From the NCBI GenBank assembly GCA_019614645.1, contig JABWDB010000003.1, positions 23,831,001 through 23,895,000 of the forward strand: a stretch of DNA of 64,000 nucleotides, given 5' to 3'. This DNA comes from Stratiolaelaps scimitus (lineage: Eukaryota > Arthropoda > Arachnida > Mesostigmata > Laelapidae). A program made the translations under genes and the position numbers. The notes below the pieces were generated by a model. The model saw nothing but the letters and a program-made list of their open reading frames with translations, was not told where the DNA came from and did no database searches. Positions 26,794 through 40,800 of the stretch are shown piece by piece; within the stretch, counting starts at the first letter, position 1, and every line of letters begins with the position of its first letter.

Positions 26794-26952
26794 TCATTCA
26801 CGCAACGATTAGTTTATACTGATTATTACATCTTTAACTCATAAGACTTAAGCAAATTGACATCACTATGTGAATGCATCTGTCATTCCACAGATTAGCA
26901 GATGACGAAACGAATATCCCGGCGAGTTGAACCATGATTGTTGATATGCGAT

Positions 26953-27432
26953 CTATGCGACGATTGTTCGGCAGGCGGGACAAGTTGAGTTGCCGTACTG
27001 TAGCCACTTGAACTGCGAGACAGAAAAATGAAAAGGATCGATGTGTTATAAGGGACGCCCAACGAATGCGGAATTGAGCGTTGTGATTACCTGTAATCGA
27101 TCTGATTTCGGTAGATAGGCACGCCGATGTGCTAATCTACAAAGGCTAGGAAGCTTGTTGTTTTGGCGCAGAAAGTAAAAGGACATGCTATGGTCCAGGA
27201 TTCCTTGATCAATCAATTAATTCTGACTTTTTCGCGTATATATAAAGTTCGTCGAAGCAAACCGTAGCAAGTATAGGAGAAAATGGATCGCCACCTACCA
27301 TACAGATCTTGTGGAATACTTTTTTGCATGTTCGGCAAGGGTAATTCGGCAATCGGAGCGTCGTCATGTGGAATACCGAGAAGCAAATGCAGCATTCGTC
27401 ACAACCACCCTCGAGTTTGCGGTCGAGATTTT
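26953..27432 (-). other. LTN1: LTN1 RING domain, split across the last two exons
   Basis: The catalytic RING that recruits the E2 enzyme is encoded by exon 32 (27432-27299) and exon 33 (27012-26953). All eight zinc ligands are present in the modelled numbering: C1680, C1683, C1699, C1702, H1707, C1710, C1722 and C1725, a C4HC3-type pattern. The intron falls between C1710-M and the FKWL segment. The protein ends five residues after the last cysteine (RTIVA), as usual for listerins, whose RING lies at the extreme C-terminus. Nothing suggests loss of ligase activity. Confidence 0.93.
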
Positions 27433-28782
27433 CTGTAATCGGAACGTGAGAAATAACAATGACGCGATATTAGCACGGGTTACGATACATTCTGTTTTGT
27501 TGCACTCGAAGAGGAGAGAGAGGGAGCATTAGCATTCGAAGGCCATTCGAATTAAAACTTAACCATTTACGGATGTATGCCAGTTAATGACGCACGGAGT
27601 ATCCTCATGTAAATGGCAATAGGGTACAAATTGTATTGTGATAACGTTGAGTATCCTAGCGCAGCCATTGATTTAGATCGCAGGCAGACGTCTTCATTAT
27701 TCGTCCTGTCCAACTTCGAGCTACTGGTATCATATCATGTGCACACTGTATTAGATGTAGGTGAACACAAACAGCTACAGCCAGACTCGAAGATGATCAA
27801 ATGAAATAATTAGTCGTCGTCGTCGCCGTTCCTCAAACGGATTAACAGTTAGCTATCTTGTAAACTTACGTTTCCAGCTGGCAAGTCCCTCTCGGATAGA
27901 TCCGTTTTCGTTGAGGAATGCACTCAAGTGGTACAGCCACTGTCGCCATTTCGCCGCTGAGACCGGCACTTGCTCACAGTTATCTGAAAAATGACCATAG
28001 GCACGAAATAACGACGGCAACATTAGCGCAACGGTAGCACCGTGTGCATTTCTCTTCACCACTTCGGGCTTCGCAGACGTCCCAATCGTCCATAGGATAT
28101 AATGGCTAAACTAGCACAAGCCTGCTTTCAGCACAAGTCCATTCGTACTCAGCGATTTCGATTGATTTCATCAAACTACAGAATGAGTACAGCTGTAGGT
28201 GTTGCAATGACCAGTTTGTCGTTCACTAGAAACGATAGCGTTTGTCACTTGGCAAGTGCAAATCGAATGCTAGCAGATATCCCTCGATACCATGCTCGAG
28301 TTTTAAACTGGCCCATGAAAATAATTTAGGCTAGTTCAATCCATCATGTGACACCGGGATCTATCTCGGATTCCCTCGTGTACAAGTACTCAGCTCATAG
28401 AGGAAATTAACTTCGACCTACTTATAATCTGTATCTTCTTCAGCGGATGACATGGGTCCATCTGAATAGCGATTTGTATACGCTTGTTGACATCCCAGTG
28501 TAAATAGGACGCTTGAATCTCTCTGGTCGACGGCAGGGCCACGAGCAAGACATTCTCTAGGCGGACGGTTCCGTTTCGTACACTTGCCAATTCGCGCTCA
28601 ATCAATAACGGGGACACGTATTTGATCGTTATCTTTTCAACGAGCTGTACCTGTAATATCGACGAAAGCGGTGAGAATTTACCGAGAAATGAAAATTGCT
28701 TTTTTAGTCCATTGTCAGAGAAACAGTCACTGAGCAATAATTAATACCTGTAGAGCTGCAATTGCCGGAGATAATTTATGTT

Positions 28783-28821
<39 letters not shown>

Positions 28822-31800
28822 CATCAGCATTTATTGCGGTATCTGTTCACTACTGTAGGAGGTAGATAGTTTCAAAAATGATTGGAATTGTCTGAAAATT
28901 GCGAAATTGTGTGAATTGTCACATACCTCTCTATCCGATAGCTGCGAGTACCAGGAACGAACAACCCCGGGCACAAATGAACAAACGTGTATCAGCGACC
29001 AGCAGGTAACACGAACAAGTGTTGTTGGACGCTCTGCAAAAGAAACACGTCGACAATTGTTGTGAAAAGGCAACAGATGATTACCAGGCGACCCGTAATT
29101 GACCTTAGGAAAAATCGTAGGCATGACCATTTCGGTGCCGCCCTTGATGCATAGAATTGAAGTGCTCGCACATGAGAGCAACTACTTGTGGAAGAATGAC
29201 TACTAACACACGATCACTATTGAAAATGCACCCACTGGCCAAATAAAAGAAGAGCACATAATGAGAATTCAATAAATGAATGAAAGGACCAACAAGGAAC
29301 TTACCGTCTAAGAGGCCATAGCAGAAGGCTCCAAATGATGGCTGTCGAGGCAGCAGAACGAATATGTTCCGTAGGTATCGGCTTAGATGGCCCTCTTCTT
29401 CCAAGAATTGCAAGTAACGTTCGCGAAACTTCACACATGAAGAGATCATAGATAAACGATGTTATTTTTACTAATTGAATGATCAAATGGAGGCATGATC
29501 CAGGAGATCCACAAATCACTAACGTGAAGAACACTGCTGAGTTTCGTTCGAGGTTAGGCATTTAAGCTAAGAATTATAGAATCATTTTTCTAGGGACGCA
29601 GATTGGGCACCCTGGAGATTTGGTGTGGTCTATGGGATTTCACGTACCTCTCTTCCAGCCTTCATACAAAACTGAACCACGACAGAGCATGTCAGTAAGT
29701 ATCCCGATACAGCCGTTCGATCTGTGGGTCGCATCAGGGCTTCCGGGAGGGGGTCGTCGATTTGATATCGCTTCGTCAGCATGGACACCGACACCGAACA
29801 GTCCTGCATAGACAACGGGCAAAAATTAACAATCAAATATAAATCAATTTCGGCAATGATTAACACAAATTTCAATAATAATGATAAGCAAACAATTTTA
29901 CAATAATTCATCATCAACCCCACGCTTCAAGTAACCTTGTCCGTGACTCCCGGTTAAAACACCCTCATGAAGGTTGGTGTAAAGTTATCCCGTGGTGAAT
30001 AGAATAGAATTCCACCGATTGTATACAAGTACGGTAATCGCTGATTGGTCTTTGCTGTAGAATGCCAATGACTCCCTTTCCTCAACCAGGATCAACCTGC
30101 TGCCTCAGCAGAAGACGACGAGGAGGAGGTGACTTGCATGCAACATGGACAACACCTCATCCCATCTATCGCTGACCGTAGATCAAGGTAGGTACATCCT
30201 TTAACGTGGTCCAGTTTCGAGTTCGTGGGGTAACCTATTATTAGATGAGAATGGGATGTACCTTTAGGCATTCAAGAAGGTCCTCGTCGATGGGGATTCC
30301 TTTGTCAGCTCGAGCGTCCGCAGCATCATCGTCAGCATACTCCTCTTCTTCTACTGATGCGTCATGTTCCCGTGATGCTTCACCCACAATTCTGATGGGA
30401 CACACAGAGCGTAATAATTAGCACAGTTGATTATGAAAGCCCTTAGCCAACTCGTGGGGCCCTATGGAGGAAGACTTATCTTGTCTAGACAAGCTATAAA
30501 TTGGAGGATATTTCAGAAAAGAAACCTTGATAACGCTATTATAATTTTAACAAATATACAGTTGTTTTTCATGCCTACCAAATGGTACAGGAATCATAAC
30601 ACAAAACGGCACTGCTAGGACCTCTGGAATTATTTCACTCGACGCGAATAACACGTCTGTCTGCTCGAACAACAGTAAGAAAAATACATCACAGTACCGC
30701 ACACGTGTACGGGAGCTGCCAAACCTACCGCGATGCGAGGCTGTAGGCAGCCAACTGTACCGGCAGCGAATTGGTGATCAGTAGGCTACAGAGTTGGCCC
30801 ACGATTCCTCTAAAGTTCAACTCGTCACCATCGGTCCACTGCTGCTTCACTTGTTTCGGATCCATAATCGCGTAAGTTTGCGCCACACATTCCAATAGGA
30901 TACCGGGAAGTTGGGCAAGCTTCTTTGGTGCTGCGAATTGTAGACAATAGGTTACTTAGAGGTCCTAACAACTGAAGGACGAAGCTCAGTTCGGTAGGAT
31001 GGATGTTATTTTGCCGAATATATATATATATATATATATATATATCCTCCTCCTTATCAATACATTCACAAGCGCTATTCAGCGAGCTTCTTTTAAAAAT
31101 ATTTGTTTGGGGATTGAGCGAGTACAAAAGATGGTTCTTCTCAAAAAATGGGAAACTTTCTTGTGAACAGCAGGGTCAGAGGCATCGATAGACAATACTG
31201 TTGTAGCATAGTTTCAACGTGTCGACAGCATCTGATAAAAGCATCCGGCGGTACACCCCCGAGCGATATATATCTAGAGTGTTGAGCACTTGTCCCATCA
31301 CTTAATATAGGTATAGTAGCAATGCTTGTTTCAACTGACTGCTTATACTACGAACGATACTAACCCATCAACATTAAGGGTATCAGTGTCTGCGTAGCAA
31401 CACTCTGGTAAAAGTCCCTCCATTCATGTCGTATATCGAAGGGAACCTCCTCATTCTCGTCTTCTTCCGCGGAAAGTTTGCTCATCAGGACAATTGCCTC
31501 AGTAAGCGCTATTCCGCAACCAGACCACATCCGAGAGGCGACTCCCGTTGAGGGCGCTGATCCCCTAGAAGGGGCAGGAGTTGGCGCCGTCCAAGGAAAC
31601 GTCTCAACCATTGATGTCAACGTGAGAAGAACGAAGTCCCAGTTCGTGTGCCGAAGTGCTGGCCGGCAGTGCGTCAGGACAGTTAAAAAGAGTCGACAAA
31701 GGGCTAAGTGGAAGCCATTCGGTCTGCAATGTCACAATATAACGTGATGCAAGAAATTTATATTTGGAGATTCGCATTAATTTGATTACGAACGTATTCT

Positions 31801-34800
31801 ATACATCATGTTGACTTGAGATTAGAGATGCAAACAGAGTATTTTTCTTTCAATGAAATTATGATAGATATCTCTAAAAATGTTATTATCAGGTTACCCA
31901 ACATTTGCTCAGCTTCGTAAAATCGACCGCTAGTAGGATATGTTCCAGGTCACAGGGTCAAATGCTGCCGTGGCCTCAGGAGGAAGTGTTTCCCCCATTT
32001 TTAAGTCGTGCAATATCTATCCGCTGAGAATAGTTACTTGTGACTCACTTTGACGCGTCGAACAAAGCGAGTTGACGACCCTTCAAGCCCTGCACCGCGC
32101 AGAGCAGTCTCCCAACATCCGTATCTCGACTTTCACCTGACGCACGCCGTAGACATCTGGGGGAATATTAATTACAAAATTAACACACACAATTGACGAC
32201 CCTTGATCCCAAACCTATTTTAGACAACAGGTCCCAGACTAAACTCAGTGAAGAGTTTTAGAATCAGAACTGGAGCGATTTCAACCTAGATTGTTAGCTT
32301 TGTCGAGCAGAATTACAGGGTTGGATATTCATGCTTGGTTTTCATTCACAGGGTTTCTAATTGAGTGCAACACAGCTTAGGGAGTTCTCATATCCACCTC
32401 TCTTTCCTGGGCTTACAGCTACATACGTTCAGCCTACTGATTTCGGTGGCTTTTGCTTACCTTGCAGCTAAGCAGAGGAGGTTGGGATCGATGAAATCCT
32501 CCGAGGCCATCACCTGAGCGACTGTCTCATTGAGGAGCTGACTTGCCTTCGCCTCATCGCGCTCATACTGGATAAACACCTAGACGGAGCGCAGAATAGA
32601 AATATTGATGCGCTTGCTCTTGACAAAACGGAGGAGAACCATGGAGGAGAACTTGCAGGATCCCTAACATCAACGCATTGGGCTCGTGTAATCATATTTC
32701 AATTATGAACAATGTTAAGTCTCTCACCGGTTATTACTGGCTTCTTGGTGAATAACATAAGATCTTATCTGACGTGAGTGAATTAATTATAGCACTATAA
32801 GAATATTGTTAACTTAAACCATCAGGTTTAGCTCGTTCTTCTTCGAACAACTGCCATCAACATTATCATGAGAGTTGACGGTTAGGCCTTTGGAATTGGC
32901 ATGAATTGGCGAGTCGATTGAGATCATGCAATAGTTATCACATCTGTGGCACATGGCTTCAACGCTATGAAACAATATCGAAACACTCCAAGCGTACCTG
33001 TTTGACATTTGATGCGCAGTCAGCCCAACGCCACACAGAGTTGGGCCTGAGTGTTTCCACAGCTCCAAGCAAAGAGTCTAGCACAAGGTGCCATAATGGC
33101 TCTTTTCGAGACGCCAGGTCGCTGGCTACCCGGGCTGCTGAGGGCGCATCATTGATAAGCGTGGCTAGGACCGATTTAAGTCGCGACTGCGGCTGTAATT
33201 CATTCAACATAAAAATTTAATGATATGTTCACTGTTTTTTTATAGCAATACTATCAGTACTCAACACTAACTGTAACTATGAGACTATATGTGTTGCCAT
33301 TAGACTAGATAGGTCAGACCTTCAATGCGATCGACGAAACCCAGCCTAACGTGGCGACATTGTGCTCTACCAAAAAAACATTACGTAATAATTACACAGT
33401 AGACATATTCACACGGATGGAACGAAGCAGCCGCTTCTCAACAACGACATACGTGAGTACAACCTGGCACCCATAAGGGAACGCATCACAGCATGGGCAA
33501 TTCCAATTATGAGGCATACACTAATCGACTTACCTCGATAAAATTCGCTAGCAGAAGGAAATTGATGTCTATCAGATGGGTTGCCTTCTTCGGAAGACAC
33601 ACCTCAAGCAGGATACGACACGTGTTTTGCAGAATCACCGAGCCTAGAGAGCGAACACCAGCAGGCAACAGCCAAATTTAGTTGTACTTTTCTGACGGTT
33701 GCAAAGCAGATGGACGATATGCTATTATTAGTAACAAGTCGCAATAGCAAGGCATTACAAGTACTTACCAATATCCTCGAGATAGTCACCATCCGAGAGT
33801 ATGACGGGTCCTTCAACTCGTGTGAGCGCCAAACTTTCCGCTCTATCTCCGATTCTGGTTCAGAAATAGAAATTAGAAATACACGTTAATATCATGTCAT
33901 GATTCCTTGGTAAATAATGAACGTCATAACACACAAAGGGTCCGTGAAGGTATTAAGTGGACTTACCTGTTTTCAATGCAGAAGTTTTCTAGCTCAGCGG
34001 GCGACGGCACCAATCTCTTGATGAATGTTAAATCATGTTCATTTTCTCCAACCAGTTCGAGACATGATTGAATTATGCATTTTCTGAAAAAAATAAAACA
34101 GTTGACGTCAATTTGAGCTGAATGTTCAACTAGAGCGTAGAACTGAATGATTTCTCTACCGAGCACCAATACAAGTGGACATTGGCTATTTTGTGTTAAT
34201 TAATACCGGTACACTACTCAGCCACATCATCAGTGGTTGATACAACATTCTTTTTACCTGTTCTAAATACTTACGTTTGAGCTTTGGTAGCACGAAATAT
34301 CCTCCCTTTGATGTCATCAATGAGGCCGAGTCGACAGTTCAGAGCCACGTTCCTACTTCCTTGGATCTCGTCCTTGACCATTTCGTGGTCATAATGTGCC
34401 AGCGCGCCAGCCCAAACCTCTCGGAGGCGGTTTGCAACTTGCTCAGAACCTTCTGTATCCTCGGCTGTCAACCTCATGGTTGATTCGCTATCAGGGTCAG
34501 CTGCTGCCAGCTCGCCCCAGTCCAGACTAGCTTCGTAGATGACCCGTACCAAAGTCAAGATGTCCTAAAATGCACCGCCCGATCCAGAAGACAAACACGT
34601 CAATTAGTTCGTCTCTTGCCCACGAATTGTGTATACCCCGTACTTCAATAGCACAGTAAACTATCAATGCTTAATAATATACGAATTTGTTACGTCCATT
34701 AGATAGAATTTATTATCTTTGCTCTAAAAAAACAGCTACGCAGAAAATTGTCGTGCCAGTATTGGGAGTCCTAGCAGCCGCAGGTTAATGCTTCGTATGT

Positions 34801-37800
34801 ACACAATTATATATATATATATATTAGCAGCTGTCGCTTCCTTTACGCCGAGACAAGGTTCTGGCCTTTTCATACCCTGATAAAAAACTGGTACCCTACT
34901 TACCGGCAAGGCCCACACGTCGCTACTAAAGTCGAACAACGAGTGCACCATTTCACAAAGCTGCAGGACTTCGTTCGACGACTCGGATAGTCCCACAGAA
35001 TCCGTGAGCTTCTTTGGCGACGTAGCAATTAGCATCTCGATAAGTCTCTGGATCAGCCATTCAACAACAGCAGCTAGAAGAAACACAAAGAGAAAAGCAG
35101 CATAAACTAAATATTAATGGAAGGGAGTCTCAATATTCTTTTTTACTTTATGACAATCCACACTGCTCTAGACAATTCTACAGACACGGCTCAATGTGTC
35201 GGTTCAAATTGAGCAAACTGTCGTCTGCTGCTTAGGTTGCTCAGTGCCTCAGTTACCTGGAAAGAGTTGAACGTCCGTTCTTCCGCAGACGTGCACGCAT
35301 GACTGTAGAACGTCCCACTTCGATGGACCCTGCAGAGCTTCGTCGAGCGTCTGTTTAAACGATTCCTTCTCGAAGTAGTCGCGGAGTAGTGGGGCATTCT
35401 GTGCATCGCACTCAAATGCGTGGGACATGATCACCAACAGTAGTCCACGTGATTGCTGAAGGCCATCAAATATTTAATATTTAGAATTATGGAATGAAGG
35501 TAACACATTATCATAACAAGTCGGCTTTATAGATATTTCTAGACAGCAGGCTTACGTTTGTCCGTTCGAATGTTTTCCGTATGATTTCACCGAAACCTTG
35601 CTGAGGCCGATTTGAACTGACATTATATTTGGCCATGAGCTTCCTTTGATCTATATATGCAGTGCCTAATCTGGTCGTCATAGCACAATGTATTGCTTAT
35701 ATGATAACTAGCGCTAGTAATCTAAAATAAGGCGCCTTCGATGCTACCTTTCCCAGGGCTTCGATGGTAAGGCCCTTCTCGGCGGTTGACTCCTTGACAG
35801 TTGCAGCTCGAAGAATCACTTTCACTGCAGCTGGCGCCAGCTCCTCCTGCTGCTGGAGCAGAACTTCCATTTCTGATGACAACGAACGCCCGTCAAGGAA
35901 ATCCTACGAGAAGAAACGAATTCGGAGCGTATTAGTGAGCATGAATAATTCGAATTTCCTAATAAACCGCTACAGATGCAATAGGAATATTGGCAAATCT
36001 TTGGAATATTGGAAAAGCAAATAATATTCTCATAAACAATATCTGCTAAAGAGAGGTTGGGCAAAATGTAAACGCAATTAAGGCTGGACTGAAGACATCG
36101 TCCCCTTCAGGACGGCATTTACTTAATCGAACCATTTACCTTTTCGAACGATTGAAGGAACTGCGAGTCTGAACAGCTGAGAGCAAACAGGTCGCCGAAT
36201 AGATTGACGGTATCAATAGACGGCTTTGCGAGCGCAGTGTTTAGAAGATGACCGAGGAAGCGTTGGTAGACGCCGAAATACTGTGAATGACATAGTGGAT
36301 TGTTGATCGGCTTCGTGCCACTGGATATTTCGATCTCACTGGCGAACTCTGTGTGACTTCCGGATAGCTCCTCGTTGGTGGCATTGAACTGCACGCGCTT
36401 ACGAGGCTGCAATAGATGCAAGAAGTGAGTTACGTGTTATTCACCACTTCAGACGTAATCCCCAGTGAGGTGGAGTCACAAGAACCCTGTCCCCAACTAA
36501 TTCTCTAATGATTGTATGTTTAAAGTTGTATAAGCAATTCAAATAAATATCCAAGCAATAAGATGTTCCATGGTTTTCTTTATCCATTTATAATAATTCA
36601 CACTCGTGTACACCGGCCTAGTTAACATTGTTGTTATTCGACTTACTTTTCTGGACAAACCGTCCCCGATCTTTGCTTCGCTGTGCTGTTTATTGAGATC
36701 GCCGTAAAACTCCTTCAGAGGCTTCAGCGAATTGGAGGCCAGTGCTTCAACGGTTAAAGAATATATGCTTTCCCAAATAGGTCCTGCAAGGCACACAGAT
36801 CGATTGAGCGTCACAATTGCGTTCTCATGACTCATGCGAACCACACCGAGATAGGCGTTTCGTTTTGCCGATGAATTCTATGTTCAACGCACCGTAGAAG
36901 TGCCTTCGAGCGTTTTAAAGTCTTATTGTATGATCGTCACCCAGTTCTGACCACGGGCCAGTATCGACTGATTGCAATAACAGCATACTATTGTAGGCGA
37001 CGGCGATGAACTACAGTCGATTTATCAGAGGGAGCGTTTTGAAACATCACTCTACATGAATATGTTGGTTTCATTAGATACATTTGGTATTATATTTCAT
37101 AATTAGTCGTTCAGGAATTCGAGTGAGTGAGACATAGGCATCGTGTCAAACACAAACCGATAACGCTGTATTTTTTGTTGTTCGTGACGACAGCACTTGA
37201 GCTATCTCCTTCGGTGAGATGCGATCTCTTTTCAAGGAATAGTAAGAGTGATTGTATCTCAGCGAAGATACGGGACTGGCGTATACGTGTGGACTCCTCG
37301 GATGTCGATTCCGGCGGTATGAGCAGTGCTCTCAGAAGCGGCATCAACTGGACCAGAACATCAGAGAAACAACAAGTCAGAACAACGGCAGGAAGAGCGG
37401 GGCTGAGGTCCGACTCTTCGTTGACTCAACAGCTCATACATAAATACGCTCACTTTACTGCAAATCGGTATGCATTGCGATCCGACACGGCGCACAACTA
37501 CTGCAGTGTGCTGATTATTTTACCTATTCCAAATTATATTTTCATTCAGAGGCGTGACCACGTTTGGAGGAACTTAGACGACACTGAACGGCAAGCAGCA
37601 GAACACAACAATATAACAGATTTCCATTTGATTTTAACACACGGACGTACATGATCGGTATAGATCTTCATAATGTCGTTGTCCTCTTCAGTGTGGTGGA
37701 CCATTTCGTAGCGAATACATTCCATGAAGGCCGTCGATGTTGCATTGAGTTCACTTAACGATGTAACACAAGTAACTCCCACCGTTAGGCCTTCATGGAG

Positions 37801-40800
37801 ATTGGCCAAAATCTGGTCCCGGCACCTGGCAAAAGCACAAAATGATTATCTTAGTTATACTCGTAACACAGCATTATATTGAGCTTTTGATACGTTTTAA
37901 CCATCTCGTCTTCCTTTGAGAACCTGGCATCACTATTTCTATTGTCTTCGAGATATCAATGCCCATTTCTGTTCAGTCTCCAACAAGACCGTCTACGAAT
38001 AAAAGAAGAAGAAGCTCCAATTACTTTTCATTTTCTGGTATTTGCACGTAGAGAGGCAGGAAGATCGGGAGGACTGCCGCTGCGTTTCCGAACGCGCGGT
38101 TCTTCAAGGTGGTATTCAGCTGTGGCATAAAGGCCTTCTGCAGGCTGAGATACTGCCAGCAATCGGGGTTCGCCTTGAGTAGTTGGAGGGAGGTCTCCCA
38201 GATGATCAAACTCAAGGCTGGATCCTGCGAAGGAGAATGATGGACAGTTGTACTATGTTACTGGACGAAACGTTCGAGCCTCCTACAGACAGAATTTGCC
38301 GATTTTGAGAAGGGCAATAGGCGTGTATTCAACCATTGAGTGAAATCCATATCGTCAAAGGTATCTTAGGATGCTTGTAAACACCGGGAACAGAATTAAT
38401 AGTAACGGAATCGTACGCCACGCACGTAGAGCATCCTTATGAGATCAGCTAAGAACTCACCCGTTCTGAGAGACAGCCGAGTGTCACTTTCGTTGCTTTG
38501 TTCAAGTCAGATACCAAGTTAGCTGAAACGGCGGCACCAAGAAGCCGATAGAACGCTCTCCTAACTGATGCGTCGGTGTGTTTGGCAAACTTCCAGAATT
38601 TTGGTTCATCAACTAATTCTGCTACCAGTTGCCCTAGCTGAAATTGAAAATTACATTAACGTCTGTTAATCCAGCGGTCAGGAACGCGTCGATCGTCACA
38701 AAAATATCTTGGGGAAAAAATTGACGACCCACTAATTGTGTATCCGGTGTATTTCGGGAGATTAAAAAACAAACCTGATCTTCTGCTTTCTTATTTCCGT
38801 CAGGTGGGTCGAGTTTTCCTGACACGACCTCGACGATGTGAGCTATGGCTTGAAGGGCTCCACTCAACATCCTCTCCAATTTTACCTCCTTTTCATTCTC
38901 GCTGAGCTCAGCGGCGTCGGGGACCATTGCCGCCGTCAAGTCGAACAGGGTCTCGCGGAATTGCTGCAATGGTTGAAAGCGCAGTATAAGTTACCTCAGT
39001 TAGTTCGCTATTCAATCGTGAAGAGTGGTGCCTATGCAAGGTTTGCCCTTAACCTCAGTATAAAAAAAAAAAAAGTTTGCTATTGACAAACCGGTCACAA
39101 CAACGAATAGCCTATTTGCTAGGGAGCCGTCGTGTGTGCCATCTATTAAAACTTCCGTCAGTCATATTTTGTCGGATCGACGAATGGCAAAACAAAAATG
39201 TTAGGGTATCCTGACACTTCTTTATGTAACACAAGTAACTTGTTTCTTTCATGCTTGCCCATCGAAGGAACAAGTCGATTCTGCACCTTCGTTCGGTCCC
39301 CTTACCTGAAAAGTGTCCCTCACATAGAAAAGGAACACATCAGCACGTTTATGCGCTGGAAACACTGTCTCGAAGCTGGCGCGAGCAACTGACGCGGCCG
39401 CCGCATGATTGTCGTACATGCCAGCTAACCACGTTGCCAAGATGCTTTTCAAAAACGGTGCCAAATTTCGACCGGTGATGGCGCAAAGCTTTCGGTGGGC
39501 TGAAAACGTAGCTTCTCGCACCCGACGATCGACGTCCTGGAAGATCGAGACGTTTACGAATACAGGACGAAGCGTAAGAAGCGTTAGTATGCGAAGAAAA
39601 GAGGCTGTCCTTCTGTTCAGGTAAGGTAATGACATTCTGTAATTACGATGTGCACATGTTTCTGCTTGACTATAGCAACAGGCAATAGGACAACTAGTCG
39701 CGGAGCTGCTGCAAAATGTGTGAAAAGTGTTTTTACCGATTGTATTCCTAGCTGAACGTAATGGCGTCTGTACATCTCGTGCTCACGAGTGCAACTTACC
39801 ACAGCCAATCTGTTGAAGTTTCTGGGCCAAAATGGAAGCATACTCATGGTCCTCTCTTCAGTCTTGCTTTCCAAAAGATCCATGATTTGTTGGAGTCCCT
39901 TGAGCCGCGTGATTGCGTCCTTCTTCCAAAGTTTCTTGATGGTCAGACGGAAGTCTTCATCAACGGACGCATCAACGTCCACGTCTAATAAGCAGAAGTA
40001 CATATTTTATATGACGAGTCACGTAACGCATTTTTTTAACCGCAACCACCCATTAGTTCACACCTAAGTCTTACATAATTAAAAACATGTTGCTCCGAAG
40101 TCAGTTCAATGCTCACCTTGATTCAAAACTGCGTCCCGAGTTGCGAAGAACGCGGTCATGGGAGGACATTTTCCATCTCCGGACGTGAGCAGTGCGGCCG
40201 ACCTCTCCGAACTGGCCGTCTAATCAATCGCGGAAAGCACGACGAAAGCATAAAATGCTGGTTACAGAATACCATTCGACAAAAGTGCTTGCAATATGCT
40301 AATTCAACTTTATCATTATGTCGTCAACTATTCAAGAATATTTTTTGAACAGAATAAGAATTTGTACCTGAAATGACAATATCCACCTTTGTCTCCGTTG
40401 CCCTTCGGTGGGTTGCACCTAATTAGCTACATCATATAATGCGATTCCCGCAATGTCATCAAATTCCGAGTTCAAAACAAAACATAAAAATGTCCGCCAA
40501 TTTGTCACGGATAGGTTTGTCAAGCTTGATTCCCAATTCAGATGTAACCGCAACTTAGCAATGCTAGCAACTGTGATAAGCTCTTGTCTCAGATTTTGAG
40601 AAATAAATAATCTACTTGTAGATTTACGCATCAAGCGATCGATAATGTGTACTATCGGGAGCGTAGGATCAATTGACTTGACTGTTACCTAAAGCGGTTC
40701 AGCCTTATGGTTATAGCCGAATTTCTTTAGGCCACTAGCCTACCACGTGGGGCGGGATTTAGACTTAACTATGGGGTGTCACGTGCCTGTTTAAGCTAAA

